Shown one piece after another: positions 31,854 through 42,729 of a stretch of 64,000 nucleotides of DNA (positions are counted from its first letter, which is position 1; each line of letters opens with the position of its first letter). The stretch is from Ophiostoma sp. CBS 140.51. Taxonomy: Eukaryota > Ascomycota > Sordariomycetes > Ophiostomatales > Ophiostomataceae. The stretch lies in contig JANSLP010000072.1 in the NCBI GenBank assembly GCA_029298735.1, positions 62,001 to 126,000 of the forward strand. The letters run 5' to 3'. Position numbers and translations under genes: made by a program. The notes under the pieces were generated by a model that ran no database searches, was not told the DNA's origin, and saw only the letters and a list, made by a program, of their open reading frames with translations.

Positions 31854-34358
31854 TCACTCCCTATCTGGCGAGTTGTGCCGTGTAGGCATGTAGAACTCGT
31901 ATTGGTCGGGGAACAAGATGATGTTGGCCAGGCGGACCAGTTCGAGCTCGGCGTGGGAAAGAGATTCTTCCGTCGACGACGAAGTCAGCTCGACGTCCAT
32001 CTTGTCGGCGTCGGCCACCTCCTCTGTAGACTCGATTGTCTCCTCCTTCGACGCAACAGCCGCCGTCGCCGCCGACTTCGTCGACTCCTTCTCCTTCTCT
32101 ACATCCCACGGCGCCAACCCCATCGCCCTTAACCCCTCCTTGCCACCCACGGCCTCAATGGCCTTCTCCCCCAACCTGGCCGCATGGTCCGCTTCACTCC
32201 CCAGGCCGGACCCGGTGGCGTCAAAGTCTGGGCCGGGGTGGCCTCGAAGAAAGGCCTTGCGTTGCCGGGCGAGGTACAAAGCGTTGGTTTGTGTCAACGG
32301 ACAGGCAGGGACATACACAAGCATGGGTGCGGTCGAAAGTGAGGCGCCGGGGGGCACCGTGGCACTCCCTTCCGTCGTGTTGGGAGAAGAGTCACTGGTA
32401 ATGGTGTACGGCGTATCGCAATGCCAGACAATGTAGTCACCGGCTTGCAGGCTCGGCGGCGTCAACAGGCTCTGCCGCAGCTGCAGGTGCGGATGCCACA
32501 GTTCTGTGACACGCTGCGCGTGGCCGGGGACGGCGCCGTGTATGATTGTGGAGGGCTCCTCTTCCATCTCCCAGTTGGGGGCCGCCAGAAACTCGGCCCA
32601 CGCTGCAGCGTCGTCCTTGTCCTTTGGTGCAGGGGCCGCCGTCTTTGGCTTGAAGAAGGGGCGCAACAAAAAGTACGCCGTGGCCAGTTTCGGCGACGGC
32701 AGCAGGCGGACCATGCCCGGTGTGACGTCGGTCAAAGCCAACAGGCCCTGGAACATGCGAAAAATAGAACAAGCACCGGCACCGTTGTACAGGTCCGGCG
32801 TGGCCTGCACGCGCCCCGCCGGGTCCCATGGATCGTAGTCTTCCCAGCGGCCGCGGAAGACGGAGTCATAGGTGCCGCCGCGGCCGTAGCCGTCGGGTTC
32901 CCAGCGTTCGAGGGAGCCGCCGTCGACCTGGGCCATGACGGTGGCCGAAGGCGCAGCAGGCGAAGCCTGCGGAGGCGGCTGCGGCGTGGCAGACAGAGAA
33001 GACTGTTGCGCAGACGACGATGCAGCCTCTGGCTGCTCAGTCGCCGCCGCCGGCTGCGGCTTGGTGTCCGGCTTCTGCACCAGATTGACCTGCTCACTAT
33101 CCACATGGATGCGAATACGATCGGCATAGCTAATGGGAAACCGCGTGGCCACGCGTGGATCGCCCGACGGGCCGCCACTTTTGTCCGACTTCTCTGCAGA
33201 GGCAGCCCAGAACCCCATGGCAAACTTCATGGCCCTCAGCACATTGGGATGTGCTCGTGCACGCACTTGCGCGGGCGTCCAAAAGAAATCAAAACAGGTC
33301 GGATCCTGCGGCGGCGGCGGTTTAATATCGTAGGTGATGCCGCCGTTGTCGTCAGTACCTGCCTCAGGCTGCAGGTAGCCTCTTGTCTCATTGACCCAGA
33401 CGGCCGTGTCCTGGGCGGGCACGACACCGCGGACGACTCCGACACCGCATGTTTTCAGGGCATCCTGAAAAGGTTTGACCGCCGCCGGGTCGTCAATGGC
33501 GGCAAAGTCAATCGACGGGATGAGTGCAGGGCCTTGCTCGGCAATCCGGCGGACATCAGCCGCCAACGCTTCAAGGAGTCTCGCCCACGACGCACGGATC
33601 TCGTCGTGGTGGCCCTCGGCTAGACGGCGCTTGATGTGGGCAAACCGGGAGGGCAGGGGAACAGGCTCGGCGCCGTAAAACGAGAGGACGGGCGGGTCCA
33701 TGGTGTTGGAGGCAGACGGCGCAGCACTGGAGAAGCCAGGAAAGTTGAAGCCTGCCAACGAGGCAATGTCTGGAAAGGGCGGGTGCTGTTCGGTGACGGA
33801 CGACTTGGAGCGGTAGCGCAGTTTGTTTTTGCGGCGGCGGAGGTTCTCGTCGGCAACCGCAGACGATTTGCGCGCGTTGGGCGAGCCGGGGATGTCGTGG
33901 TCGTGGGAGGAGTCGTCGACGGAGCCGTGACCTCGTGCGTGCGTGTAGACGTCGTCACCTTCAAACTCGCGTATTGGGCTGCTGAGACGGCTGCGCGAGG
34001 TTGTGGCAGGAACCGCTGCACTACTCGCGTTGGCAAATAGGTGGTCGCGCAGGCTCTCGCTGTCTATGAAAGACAAACCCGTGGCCAGGGGCGGTTTATG
34101 CGCGCCGGCGTTATTTGGCGGTGTTGTAGAGGGAGTTGAAGCGGGGGAGGGCAAACTCGAAGGATACCGGTTTTGTTGATTTTGTTGATTTAGTTGATTT
34201 AGTTGATTTAGTTGATTCTGTTGATTCTGTTGATTTTGTTGGCTTTGCTGCTGTTGATGTTGGTGCTGCTGAACGGCGGCGACAACAGCAGAGGGCGACG
34301 GATCGGCGGCGGTTTGTGGTGGCGGCCGAGCCAGAATGGCGGCAGAGAGGGAAGCCAT
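31854..34358 (-). CDS. DUF1479 (YbiU-like) protein with N-terminal extension and altered metal-binding residues
   Basis: This single-exon gene encodes 834 aa. Residues 1-215 are a disordered extension with Gln runs and QNQ/LNQ repeats (about 35-63), basic clusters (RRRKNKLRYR) and Ser-rich stretches. The DUF1479 domain runs from about 219 to 735. It shows the family blocks DGGSLERWEPDGYGRGG (479-495), a FRMFQG segment and the WHCDT segment (645-649). DUF1479 proteins are relatives of Fe(II)/2-oxoglutarate oxygenases. As I recall the family, the first block reads H-x-D-G-G-S and the second W-H-C-D-T-I-H. Here they read AQVDGGS (Q477 for His) and WHCDTPY (Y651 for the second His). If those are metal ligands, the protein may lack normal oxygenase activity. 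An acidic linker and a short conserved-looking tail end the protein. Confidence 0.82.
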   Translation of the reverse strand: MASLSAAILARPPPQTAADPSPSAVVAAVQQHQHQQQQSQQNQQNQQNQLNQLNQLNQQNQQNRYPSSLPSPASTPSTTPPNNAGAHKPPLATGLSFIDSESLRDHLFANASSAAVPATTSRSRLSSPIREFEGDDVYTHARGHGSVDDSSHDHDIPGSPNARKSSAVADENLRRRKNKLRYRSKSSVTEQHPPFPDIASLAGFNFPGFSSAAPSASNTMDPPVLSFYGAEPVPLPSRFAHIKRRLAEGHHDEIRASWARLLEALAADVRRIAEQGPALIPSIDFAAIDDPAAVKPFQDALKTCGVGVVRGVVPAQDTAVWVNETRGYLQPEAGTDDNGGITYDIKPPPPQDPTCFDFFWTPAQVRARAHPNVLRAMKFAMGFWAASAEKSDKSGGPSGDPRVATRFPISYADRIRIHVDSEQVNLVQKPDTKPQPAAATEQPEAASSSAQQSSLSATPQPPPQASPAAPSATVMAQVDGGSLERWEPDGYGRGGTYDSVFRGRWEDYDPWDPAGRVQATPDLYNGAGACSIFRMFQGLLALTDVTPGMVRLLPSPKLATAYFLLRPFFKPKTAAPAPKDKDDAAAWAEFLAAPNWEMEEEPSTIIHGAVPGHAQRVTELWHPHLQLRQSLLTPPSLQAGDYIVWHCDTPYTITSDSSPNTTEGSATVPPGASLSTAPMLVYVPACPLTQTNALYLARQRKAFLRGHPGPDFDATGSGLGSEADHAARLGEKAIEAVGGKEGLRAMGLAPWDVEKEKESTKSAATAAVASKEETIESTEEVADADKMDVELTSSSTEESLSHAELELVRLANIILFPDQYEFYMPTRHNSPDRE

Positions 34359-37182
34359 CGTGAGATGTGGTGGGTGGTGGGTGGTGCTGTACTCTCTCTA
34401 TTTAATCCCCCTCTTCGAACAGCAAATCTTCAGCGGGGTGGGCGCGTAGTGTGCGTGCGCCCAGGTGTCAGTGTCAGGGTCCTTTGGCGCCCGTTGGAGT
34501 GCGGGGAAGGGCCCTGTGGAAGTGTGCCTGACAATTTACTGTGTTCAGTATGGTCGCCTGTCGCCAAAGTAGCCGTCGCTTGTCGCTGTTGCAGTTTGTA
34601 CTCGTCGCACTGTCGTACCTGCCGTTCTTGTCGGGCCTGCGTCCTGTCTTGCGACTTGTGTCCGTTGGTGTTGTCGTGATCGAGTCGAAAGGTCGAAAGG
34701 TCGAAAGGTACTGGCAATCCACTCCTTTGCCTTCCTTTTCGATGCGAGATTTGTCGTGTTGTCTCTTCTCAGTATCGTGACCTGCGTTGTCCTCTTCTTA
34801 TTGTCTCTTGTTGTGTCCTCCTCAGTCTGATTATCTGTTTGCACAGAGGCCGGCACCGATCGCGTGTCTTTTAAAGGAGGGTGTGTTGTCGTGTCTTTCG
34901 TGTCTCTTCTTCTGTTGTGTCGGCCTATTGTTCTTTTTGTCGCTTCGTCTTGTTTCTGTCGTTCTCGTCTGGTTGTCTCGCTCGTTGTCGCCGTCCCTCC
35001 TCCAAGTCGTGAAGCCAAAAAAAATCAAAATCAACAAACGTCGTCTTCTTTTCTTTTCTTTCTTTTCTCATTTCTCATTTCTTCTTCCTCTTTTCTTCTC
35101 TCTCTTTTTGTTTAGACCCCTGCGGCTGGGCTCCAAATCACTACTTATATTTTCTCTCTTTTCTTTCTGTCCATTCTCTCTCCTCTCCTTATTATTTCCC
35201 TAGTTTTCCCCCATACTTTTCTTACGTTTCTCTCCTCCCACACCACGCGGCTCGCTCTCGTTCCAGATCCAGAAAACGCACGGAACGATGGCCCGGCCGG
35301 CCCATTTGGCCCATTTGGTGTCCCTTGGTGTCCTTTGGCGTCCCTTTTGGTCTGGGGCGAACCACCACTCCACTAACAAGTCTCCACGCTAACTCTAGGT
35401 CCGGCTTCTCTCTTCTTGTGTTCCTGCGCAGACCCGACTCTCACTCAAACCCAGTCGACATCCTCCACTGCCCACGCGCGCAATAACGTTTGTCACTGTC
35501 ACTGTCACTGTCAGTGGAGCGCTGGCGTGCTTTCCGTTTTATTCTTTGCATCCTCCCTCGTTCTTTCTCTTCTCGTGTCCCCCAGTATCTGGAGCCGCCC
35601 TGGCCGCCCAGCCGTCTGGCCGTCAACCGTCAACCGTCGAGCCCTGTCTTGTGCTGTGTTCTGTCTGTACTCTCTCACTCTGTATTTTGTGTATCGTCCC
35701 TCCCTGCAGGACCGCGGCTCGCGGGCTGTCTTTCCTGTAACATCTATTTGCTTAAACTTGCCGCTTCGCTCCCGTTTTTATTGTCAATAATGAACAGTGA
35801 CAGCTGTCCCCATTTCCCAGTTCGATCAACCCGCAGGTTCCACGTTTCTTCTTGATTGAGATCCTATTACAATGTATGTCGTACCCAGTCGATCGAGATA
35901 AGAAAGACGTGCAACATAAAGACATCCCTGTTAACTATTTCAGCAGTCGATTCCGCCCTCTACTTGACTCTCGCTTGCTGCCTTTTTGCTCCTTTCATCA
36001 CGGTATCTTGCAGGCGTTCTTTCTTTCCTTTGTCTTTGTTACGGCATGTTCTTTCCCATTTTCCTCACTTCCTTGAGGTGCTCCTTCTGTTTTTACTTTT
36101 ACCCCTTTTCGCTCTTTCCGTTTCCTGTCGTCCTGTGTCCGTTCTTTCCTTTTCTCGCAACTTTTCAATAATCCGTGTCATGCAATTTTCTGTGCGCCCC
36201 TCTTGCTCTCCGAAGTTTTGCCAGTTAGCTCCTTCCTGCCCCATTGCTCAGCGCTCTAGATCGGCAAGGCGGGACGGTCGACGGCTGCCCAGAGCCGGCC
36301 ACCCCTGTCCATCCGCCAGCGTAGATTGGCCACTTTAATGCGCTCTCAGCGACGAATTACCACCGTTGGAACAGTGGCAGCTGTTTTGCGCTAAGAATGA
36401 CATTCAGACGACATCCGCTAAAACCAATCTCACTGTAACAAAACGTGATGCTCGATTTGAAATGGCAGAATGTTCTCCGTGTACATGCAGACATGAAGAC
36501 CATTGTTCCTCAGCTCACCTTGTCATGCAACTCTATCGTGCATTCCATCTTCCGTAGATTAGGCGACGTCCCGGCAGCTCGTCTTCTCTCCGGTTCATGG
36601 ATCCGTTACTGACAGCACTAACAACACTGACAGGCCTAACGGCCAGCACAGACACTGAACTGACCTGTACAGTCCCACAGTGCGCGCGCCACACGGTCTC
36701 CCCCACCTAGAATTATCCAAGCTCTTCCTGCGCTCCCCCAATTTTTGACAAAGACTGAAAGAAAGTCTGCCCGCCGGCCCGTCAGCCGTGTCGTCCGCGC
36801 TCACCATTCCGAATGTTCGTTGCACTTCTCCCCGTCTCGCTCCCCAATCCCCATCTTTGCCCCCCTCGCTCCTTTTTTGCACTTTCATGCGACCACCCAC
36901 GACAGCCGACACCCACCAGCCCCAATTACAATCCTCCAGCGCCACAGCACAGCGCAGCATTTACCATTCCCAGAGCTGAGAGGCGCGAAATTGAAATTCC
37001 CCGAAGATCAGCCAGATCCGGTGGTCGTGTTCCATACAGTTCCAGATTGTGACTGTTACCTGTGGCGGTTCACCGCAACTACCACCGACACTCCGCGATT
37101 TGACTTTCCGTCTCCACCTGCCGAGGCTTGCCACCGTCCTCCACCGATACTGCTCCGACTCCCCAACCACCACACAGAAAAG
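34359..37182. other. 2.8 kb divergent intergenic region
   Basis: It holds the promoters of the leftward DUF1479 gene (TATA-like ATTAAATA on the reverse strand at 34399-34406) and of the rightward GFA gene. The stretch 34900-36200 is very CT-rich. Short tandem words occur: GTCGAAAG three times near 34683-34708, GTCACT near 35490-35512 and CGTCAAC near 35620-35640. One TATGTCGTA lies at 35875. No gene is seen. Confidence 0.45.
35875..35883 (+). other. TATGTCGTA element, copy 5
   Basis: Exact copy within GTATGTCGTAC in the divergent intergenic region. Confidence 0.5.
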
Positions 37183-37896
37183 ATGTCCCTCTCCAACGAC
37201 AGCAACCCCCCCCTCCGCATGACCATGGACGGCATCATGATCTCCCACCCGCGTATCTCCCCGCCGCCGCCCAAGATTCGGCCCATGGACATCCGCTGCC
37301 AGTGCAGTGCCGTCCGTCTGCGCACGCCCACGCCCCAGCCGCTCGCTGTCTACCATTGCCACTGCCGCGAGTGCCGACGACAGTCGTCGACTGCGTATGG
37401 GACGTCGGCTGTCTATCCGGTCGAAGGTGTTTTTCCTCTGGGCCCGGAGTTGCGGGACAAATTGTCAGTGTACGTCCGTCCTGGGGAACGCTCCCGCACC
37501 GGCCGGGACATGGCCTGTTTCTTTTGCTCCGGGTGTGGTGCGCGAGTGATGCACCGGTATCTGAAGAGGAGGCGGCCTGTTGGTTGCCAGGGGACGACTG
37601 TGACGAAGCCTTCTGCAGACGACGGCACAGGCTGCGGTGGAGGCGGCGATCAGGGGGGAGACAATGAGGAGACAGAGACGACAGGAGAGACGACAGGCGC
37701 TCCTGACGACGCCAACGCGTCGGGAGAGATCGACTTCACCGACGAGTCCATCTACGACGGGACCACGCTCACAATCAAGGGAGGATTGATTGCAGGGCTG
37801 GACTACTCCCAAGCAATCCATATATATACGGAGCAAGCGGTCGTGCCCATTCCAGATGGGGTGAAGAGGTACCCGGGGACGCCGACAGACGAGTAG
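37183..37896 (+). CDS. GFA/CENP-V-type zinc protein (Mss4-like fold)
   Basis: The product is 237 aa, from the first ATG in an otherwise Met-free upstream frame. The Cys pattern is that of the GFA family: CQC at 39-41, CHCREC at 59-64 and CFFCSGC at 112-118, which bind structural and catalytic zinc in known members. The motif KGGLIAGLDYSQAIHIY and the end VVPIPDGVKRYPGTP match the C-terminal part of fungal GFA proteins. A Gly/Glu/Thr-rich acidic insert of about 50 residues (about 133-185) separates the last Cys motif from this block. The family is named for glutathione-dependent formaldehyde activation, but most fungal members have no proven reaction. A stem-loop begins one base after the stop codon. 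Confidence 0.85.
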   Translation: MSLSNDSNPPLRMTMDGIMISHPRISPPPPKIRPMDIRCQCSAVRLRTPTPQPLAVYHCHCRECRRQSSTAYGTSAVYPVEGVFPLGPELRDKLSVYVRPGERSRTGRDMACFFCSGCGARVMHRYLKRRRPVGCQGTTVTKPSADDGTGCGGGGDQGGDNEETETTGETTGAPDDANASGEIDFTDESIYDGTTLTIKGGLIAGLDYSQAIHIYTEQAVVPIPDGVKRYPGTPTDE

Positions 37897-37897
37897 C

Positions 37898-37914
37898 CTT
37901 CGTCTAAGACGAAG
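37898..37914 (+). other. hairpin directly after the GFA stop
   Basis: CTTCGTC-TAA-GACGAAG is a perfect 7-bp stem with a 3-base loop, starting one base after TAG. Confidence 0.5.
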
Positions 37915-38124
37915 ACATCGAGAATCGAGATGGGGGTGATTTACGAAGGCCACGATACACGGTAGGATACGATGAAGCACGATGATAGCGCACGATGAAT
38001 GAAGAATGATAAACGAAGGTGATCAACTGAACTTTATTGAATACAGTATACAGTATGGTTTAAGAAGTGAAGAGAAGTGCATCTTTCTGTGTGAGCACGA
38101 TATATGTCATCCACAATCTGACTC

Positions 38125-38233
38125 TTAACCGTGGTGCGGGCCGCCGTTGTGAGGACCGTTGTTGCCATTGTTGCCGTTGCCGTTGTTGTGCGGGTTCGGG
38201 TTGTACTGGCCGTTGTTGCCGTTGTTGCCGTGG

Positions 38234-38268
<35 letters not shown>

Positions 38269-38718
38269 ATCATTGTGGTGGCGGTGGTCGCCGTGGTCGT
38301 TGTTGTTGCCACCGTTGTTACCGCCATTGTTGTAGTGCCCGGGGTTGGAGTTGGGGCCGTTGTGCGGGCCAGGACCACCAGGACCGCCGGGACCACCCTG
38401 GTGACCGCCTGGACCGCCACGGCCGCCGGGACCAGCTTCCTCTTCACGCTTGTGCGGGCCATGGCCACCGAAGCCGGGGCCACCAGGACCGCGGAAGCCA
38501 GGACCACCGGGACCGCCAGGACCACCGGGACCACCAGGACCACCGGGACCACCAGGACCACCAGGACCGCCGGGACCACCGAAACCACCAGGTCCACCTG
38601 GTCCACCGAAGGGCGGGCGGTCAGCAGCGTTGACGCCCTCTTCCTGAGCGACAGGCGCACCCAAAATGCCCTGGCCGAGGGCGGCGACGGCCAAAATGGC
38701 AGCGTAGAAGAATTTCAT
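38125..38718 (-). CDS. secreted Gly-Gly-Pro repeat protein with Kex2-like site and Asn/His-rich tail
   Basis: The product is 197 aa and no named family is recognised. A signal peptide (MKFFYAAILAVAALGQGILG, residues 1-20) is followed by a short propeptide-like segment (APVAQEEGVNAADR). Residues 38-85 are almost pure GGP triplets, which should form an extended, collagen-like or polyproline II helix. KR at 90-91 followed by EEEA is a likely Kex2 site. A second GGP block (97-117) follows, then an Asn/Gly/His-rich tail with a run of 13 Asn (150-162) encoded by GTT repeats on the plus strand. A TATA-like CATAAAAG lies on the reverse strand at 38837-38844. The mature products would be repetitive surface or matrix peptides; the function is unknown. 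Repeat number is likely to vary between strains. Confidence 0.8.
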
Positions 38719-41619
38719 TGTGAGGGAGGTGAGGTGGTGATGGTTGATAGTGTCCTTGAATGGTTAGACGTCTTGGCTTTGAGGGTGATGATGAGAGAAG
38801 GGGATAACTTGACAGAGAAGAGAGAGGGAAGGCCATCTTTTATGTTCGGCGAGACGACCATGTCATCTCTCTTCCCAATCTCTTATACAACATACACAAG
38901 GCACATCGTACACGCATCACTACCGGGACCGAGACATATATTGGTTTGGTTGTCGTCACACCGGAGAGGGTGTCAAGTCAAAAGGCACCATCGTGAGTTC
39001 TCTTCGGACATTGTACAGGGCGATATTAGGACACGCACGCATCGTCAACGTTGGCGATGTTTGTTGCTCTCTGGCCGCCACTTTGATTGCATTGACACAC
39101 ATTGCTGTTTTGTTTCTTCGGCCGAGCCTCTATTTTTAGTTGTCGAGCACTTTGTTTATCTCCGGGGTGAGATGAGGGGACCTCTCAATGCCCGGGACTT
39201 GGATTTGTTTCTTGGTGACGGAGACTGTCGTGATCGTCTAGAGTGTGCTTTATGTTGACAGCAATCCGAAGCGAAGCCAATGCGTAGCGGGAGAATGAAC
39301 ATGTCCATATGAACCCACGATGTTTGTACGTAAGAGAAACTAAACATCGTGATGTGAATGGTGCGGGCATACAAGGCTGGCAATGCATCGAAAGGCATCT
39401 AGAGGCACGTTGAAAATAGGCGGCCGTAGACCTTTAATAAAGTGGTTGGTGACGACGACCGCGGTGTCGGTGACGACAGTCAAGAGGGGGGTATGGAAAA
39501 ACATAACGTATGTAAACAAGCATTGCATGTCCCGAGCGGAGGTAAGGAAGGACAATGGCATCATGCCGTGGTGATATATGGTCAACAGTAGATATTAGCC
39601 ATATGCAGGTCGTGGAAATAAGTCCGGTGTAAAGTGGTTTTCTGCAGGTATGATCTCCGGCCTAGATTGAGCTCCGATACAGGGGCAATAGAAAATGGAA
39701 ACAATGTCGAGAATAAAGCAAACAAGGAGGGGGCCGGGTAAAATATACATTGTTCCGGCGAGGCGAGGTCAAAGAGTAGAAAACCATAGGAATCGTTGGT
39801 AGGGATGAGAATAACGCCACTGTTACTACATCTTCGGCTATTTATGACCTTTAAGGGCGGCAAATGCCGTCTTGAAGACGAACATGGCAATAGTTTCCAT
39901 GACTTTTGTGTTTATGTCACCAGTTAACAAGCAGATGGCATCGACGCAAACAATAAAGATGACGCGTATGGTACGGGATATTACCGTATATTGTTGACTC
40001 AGCCAAGCACCAAGGAGAGGCTAGAACTGTCCGCGGGCACAGTTTTGCTCCGAGACTGCATCCTACACTAAGATGCTACACCAAAACAGGCCTAAGGTAC
40101 ATTAAGTAATGCATCGCTTTCTCTTCAAACTTGATCTCTACAGCACAGGCATCAGGTGATATATACATGCAAGGCTTCTAGCACAGGTTAAGCTTCCCGA
40201 CCAGGTTCATTATGCGTCTCGCCTCCGATGTCCGTGGCGAGAATGTTTCGTGTAAAGTTTTCGAGATGGGGGCCGGTGATGGCTGTTCTTATCCAAGGAG
40301 ATATTGGCTATTGTAATTCTGCCACCAGGCACAACATAAGAGGAAGCACAGGATTGATCTCGTGATGTCGAGACTGTGCATCGTGTGTTGTTATGTTGCT
40401 TCGAAGCTAATTGTGCTGGCAGTTTCCATTGTTGACTGTTTCACAAGTTGAAAGGAAATTAAATATTCAAAATTTCAAAATAATTTCAAAATAAAAAAAT
40501 TGTCAACTAATATTGAATAGGAAGAAAAAAGGAACAATTTAAAAATTGCAAAAACAAAATGACAAGGCGGATATGCAAGACGTTGAAGGTCTACTGGAGA
40601 TATGAGAAGTGCACCCGATTTTCGATGCTATCTCCTGCGATTATCGTCAAGCAGGATCATTTTGCCTCCATTTCCCTTCCATTTCAGTTTCATATTCCCA
40701 TGATTCGTAATCCACCCGTCTGCAGTGCACTCTTTTCCATCTGTTTATTCAACATTTTCCTCATTTCCAGTCGTCTTCTTGGCATATCTGCATCTCAGAT
40801 CCTCGACTTCAACTTCACGTGGCAAGGGACCGCAATGTCGGAACGAAAATTGGCATTTTATCGCCGCGATTCCGTGCCTGCTGCCCGGACTTATGAACTG
40901 TGGGAAAGGGTGACTTCCCAAACGGGATGACATAATGTGGGGCCTTGTGTGGTAGTGTTAAACCTTAATTTTGGCGGAGGCTGACGGGCTGAAGCGACGT
41001 TCAGCGCTTCGTCAGGACAGTCTCACAGGGGAAGTGCGCTGTATCTCACGCTGTCACCAGCAAAATGTACCAAAATGTCGGCACTTGGGACCGCCGACAT
41101 CAGCTCGACACACCAATTCATACACCAACACGACTCCGTTAAATCCGCATGCCCAACAACACAAGGCTAGAAGTGGGGTCGAGCTCCATTCTTTTTGATG
41201 TTATGCCGTAAGTGGTCAACCACTGCCTTACACACCACCTTTGAAGCCTCCAAGACGCCTGGAACGACTGCCTACTAGTCCTACAAAGGGATGTTGGTAG
41301 TTGGTGACAAACGGGTTGCAGGTCAAAGTATGTCTTACTTTTGAGACAGACAGAATCTATGCTTTCTTTTCTTCGCTGGATTGAGCCTCGGACTCTTTCT
41401 TGCAGTCGGAGAGTTGCAACAGCCCGTCCCAAGAGTACATAAAGGGAAGCTCCTCCAACGACATTTGAGGGTATTGGTGTAGACTCAACATCTCTAATTT
41501 AAGCCTTCTCTACCACTTGATAGCATCAAACCGACTCACAACTACACTGATATCGACAGTCTTCGAACTTGACCTCCTCTCCCTTACCAACATCTCTTCA
41601 GCACACCTCCGCCCTCACA
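38719..41619. other. 2.9 kb divergent intergenic region
   Basis: It holds the promoters of the GGP-repeat gene and of the SDR gene (TATA-like CATAAAG near 41438). A strongly A/T-rich patch lies at 40440-40560. Reading frames found here are short and without motif. Nothing else is seen. Confidence 0.45.
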
Positions 41620-42717
41620 ATGGTCGCCCTCAACATTGTCGAGGCTACGAACCGCGCCATGGCCAAGGACAAGTCTGCCGGCCGGCCCTATGTGGCCGTC
41701 GTCGGCGGCGGCACCTCGGGCATCGGCAGCTATGCCGCCCTGGAGCTGGCCAAGGTGCACGGCGAAGTCGGCCAGGCCGCCAGCCGCGGTCTACGCGTCT
41801 ACATTCTGGGCCGACGGGCATCTGACACACTTCTGGGCGAGCTCCGCGCTGCCTGCCCCTTTGGCACTTTCGAGTTTGTCCAGGCCAAAGACCTGGGTCT
41901 CCTCAAGGATGTCGACCGCGTCAGTTCGCTGTTGATTGAAAAGGAGACGGCCTACTCGGCCCAAGAAGGCCACGCCGCCAAGGTGGACTTGCTGGTGGCC
42001 TCTCAGGGTATCCTGAGCTTTGGCGGCCGCCAGGATACAGAGGAAGGCCTGGAGTGGAGCATGGCGATTGGCTACTATGGGCGTGTCCGCTTGGTCGACC
42101 GGCTTCTTCCTCTTTTGACCCAAACAGTGTCGCCCCCCGCCGTAGGCCACGTCGCGTTCGTCATGAACCCACAGCTCGAGGGTGACATTGTCGTTGACGA
42201 CCTGTCGCTGCGCAACCCCAAGGCGTTTTCGCTGCGCAACCGCGGGTCGCACCTCGCCATCTTTTCGACGTTTTATATGGAGGCGCTGGCCGCCCGCAAC
42301 CCGGGCACGCTGTCGCTCGTCCACTACTACCCGGGCGGCGTCAAGTCGGGCATTGCCGAGACCAGTAATCTGGGCTTCTTCATTAGGACAATGTTCCGCA
42401 TCGCCTTGCCGCTTATGCGCATTGTCAATGTGCCGGAAGCTGAGTCGGGCCAGCGTATTGCGTTCCTGGGCACGACATCTGTCTACCCGCCGTCCGGCGA
42501 CAAGGCGGCCCGCAAGCTGCCGACTGGCACGTCTGTTAGTGTCGGGGCCGACGGAAAGGTCGGCAGCGGTGCCTACCGCATCAACTACAATGATGATTCA
42601 CTGAAGAACAACGACAAGGCGAGCAAGTACAGAGCAGATGGAGTTGGGAAGAAGATTTATGAGCATACACAGAGGGCGTTTCAGACGGTGGCCGCGGGGA
42701 AGAAGTTTGAGAAGTAG
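41620..42717 (+). CDS. divergent short-chain dehydrogenase/reductase-like protein
   Basis: The product is 365 aa and starts at the ATG after GCCCTCACA. The Rossmann nucleotide-binding motif GGGTSGIG lies at 29-36 after the strand YVAVVGG, and LLVASQG follows where SDRs have NNAG. The classical active-site YxxxK is not visible. In its place the sequence reads FSTFYMEALAARNPG, as in a group of fungal SDR-like proteins without the Tyr/Lys pair. The block LVHYYPGGVKSG matches the PG motif after the active site. Cofactor binding is likely; the reaction is unknown, and canonical dehydrogenase chemistry is doubtful. It has no signal peptide. The N-terminal 20 residues precede the fold. A GAA-loop hairpin starts two bases after the stop. 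Confidence 0.82.
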   Translation: MVALNIVEATNRAMAKDKSAGRPYVAVVGGGTSGIGSYAALELAKVHGEVGQAASRGLRVYILGRRASDTLLGELRAACPFGTFEFVQAKDLGLLKDVDRVSSLLIEKETAYSAQEGHAAKVDLLVASQGILSFGGRQDTEEGLEWSMAIGYYGRVRLVDRLLPLLTQTVSPPAVGHVAFVMNPQLEGDIVVDDLSLRNPKAFSLRNRGSHLAIFSTFYMEALAARNPGTLSLVHYYPGGVKSGIAETSNLGFFIRTMFRIALPLMRIVNVPEAESGQRIAFLGTTSVYPPSGDKAARKLPTGTSVSVGADGKVGSGAYRINYNDDSLKNNDKASKYRADGVGKKIYEHTQRAFQTVAAGKKFEK

Positions 42718-42718
42718 C

Positions 42719-42729
42719 CGCCGAAGGCG
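42719..42729 (+). other. GAA-triloop hairpin after the SDR stop
   Basis: CGCC-GAA-GGCG starts two bases after TAG. The stem is short but perfect. Confidence 0.45.

Noticed and set aside
36745..37182. Longer N-terminus for the GFA protein
   Set aside because: The frame is open but has no ATG before 37183 and its content is leader-like.
38131..39258. 375-codon plus-strand frame opposite the GGP-repeat gene
   Set aside because: It is a run of Val and Thr produced by reading the repeats backwards; the reverse strand has a signal peptide and ordered domains.
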